Shown piece by piece: positions 5,278-5,818 of a DNA stretch of 5,818 nucleotides. Source of the stretch: JAIVGV01 sp035295985 (GTDB taxonomy: Bacteria; Acidobacteriota; Blastocatellia; Pyrinomonadales; Pyrinomonadaceae). Location of the stretch: assembly GCA_035295985.1 (NCBI GenBank), contig DATHBT010000059.1:1-5818 (forward strand), given 5' to 3'. Under the pieces are notes generated by a model, which saw nothing but the letters and a program-made list of their open reading frames with translations, was not told where the DNA came from and searched no databases. Each line of letters begins with the position of its first letter. Positions within the stretch are counted from its first letter, which is position 1. Both the position numbers and the translations under genes were made by a program.

Positions 5278-5818
5278 GCCGAGGAGGCGCGAGACGTGTG
5301 CGCGGGCGCGCGACTCGCTGAAGCCCTCGCGGGAGCGTGGGGCGCGCTCTTCGTCGCCTTCGAGCGTGAGCCAGCACGGGGTTCCGTTGTCGCCGCGGGC
5401 GAGCAGCAGCTCCTCGCCCGCGGCACGGTCGCCGAAGTGCGAGACGCGCGCGCGGGCCAGACCGCCGCCGCGCACGACGCCGTCGCGAGGGCTACGCGGC
5501 CAGCCGGCCTCGACCGTCAACGCGCGCACGCCCGCGCGCAGGGTGAGCCGGCGGCCGACCATCGTCGAGTGGCCGACGCGGAAGCGGTGCGCGTCTTCGA
5601 GCGAAACCGTGAGCGACGATCCCTTGCGGTTGGCCTCGCCTGCGACCATCTGGAACGTTTCGACGAGCCACGCGCAGCCGACCGCGCGCGCCGCGTCGTT
5701 CGAGGCGCGCAGGGTAAGGTAGCCGGCCACGTCGCCGCGGCCCGCCGAGGCCGCCCGCGCCTCGGCCTCCTCCACGCGCCGCGCCCACTCCGCGTCCAAC
5801 TCGCTCAAACGCGAACCC
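5275..5818 (-). CDS. Unrecognised, probably cytoplasmic protein, 5' end beyond the window
   Basis: The frame is open from the right edge to TGA at 5277-5275. The first possible start inside the window is a TTG at 5808, which would give 177 residues. No ribosome-binding site can be judged there and codons continue upstream, so I treat the gene as 5' partial. The visible part has a charged helical beginning (DAEWARRVEEAEARAA, 5-20), then a mixed alpha/beta-looking region with VGHSTMVGRRLTLRAG (78-93) and ALTVEAGWPRSPRDG (96-110), a Gly-rich turn (RGGGLARAR), and a polar C-terminus. There is no signal peptide, membrane segment, zinc-binding Cys/His set or nucleotide loop. The opposite-strand and other-frame readings give Arg/Ala/Pro-rich translations typical of GC-rich shadows, which favours this frame. 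I do not recognise the family. The next gene on this strand starts 323 bases further on, so the two are probably separate units. Confidence 0.72.
   Translation of the reverse strand, partial: GSRLSELDAEWARRVEEAEARAASAGRGDVAGYLTLRASNDAARAVGCAWLVETFQMVAGEANRKGSSLTVSLEDAHRFRVGHSTMVGRRLTLRAGVRALTVEAGWPRSPRDGVVRGGGLARARVSHFGDRAAGEELLLARGDNGTPCWLTLEGDEERAPRSREGFSESRARAHVSRLLG

Noticed and set aside
5162..5722. 186-codon + strand frame opposite the right-hand gene
   Set aside because: Its translation is Arg/Ser/Pro/Ala-rich with no recognisable structure, and the - strand frame reads like a folded protein.

Overview
The window is a GC-rich bacterial chromosomal segment with codon third positions dominated by G and C. 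It carries five genes that I can support: one on the + strand, cut by the left edge, and four on the - strand, of which the last is open at the right edge. The gene content and style (a long GltD/NfnB-type flavoprotein, rsmI, small unknown exported proteins) would suit a soil Acidobacteriota or a similar high-GC lineage. That placement is only an impression, because nothing here is a taxonomic marker.

Layout. Positions 1-3078 (+) hold most of a very large iron-sulfur flavoprotein that joins, in one chain, a GltD/NfnB-like half (two Fe-S cluster sites, FAD and NAD(P)H domains) and a PyrK/NfnA-like ferredoxin-reductase half with a C-terminal [2Fe-2S] site. Converging on it, 19 bases away, is a likely overlooked 60-codon gene at 3098-3280 (-), which starts with GTG behind a perfect Shine-Dalgarno sequence. 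Next comes rsmI at 3357-4235 (-), the 16S rRNA C1402 2'-O-methyltransferase. A 17-bp perfect inverted repeat at 4269-4323 separates rsmI from 4361-4951 (-), a secreted Arg/Asp-rich helical protein of unknown function.

Upstream of the secreted protein is a 323-base non-coding stretch (4952-5274). It holds a good ribosome-binding site and a near-consensus sigma-54 (-24/-12) promoter at 5083-5097. A GC-rich hairpin lies just after the predicted transcription start, and a pair of 9-bp direct repeats lies upstream. The right end, 5275-5818 (-), is the 3' part of an unrecognised, probably cytoplasmic protein whose stop codon lies within a small hairpin.

I see no single functional pathway uniting the genes. 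The flavoprotein is redox metabolism, RsmI is ribosome maturation, and the exported protein looks like a separately controlled envelope gene. No mobile element, CRISPR array, tRNA or rRNA is visible. The points most worth following are the fused Nfn-like enzyme with its atypical cluster sites and insertions, the sigma-54 promoter in front of an exported unknown, and the missed small gene.
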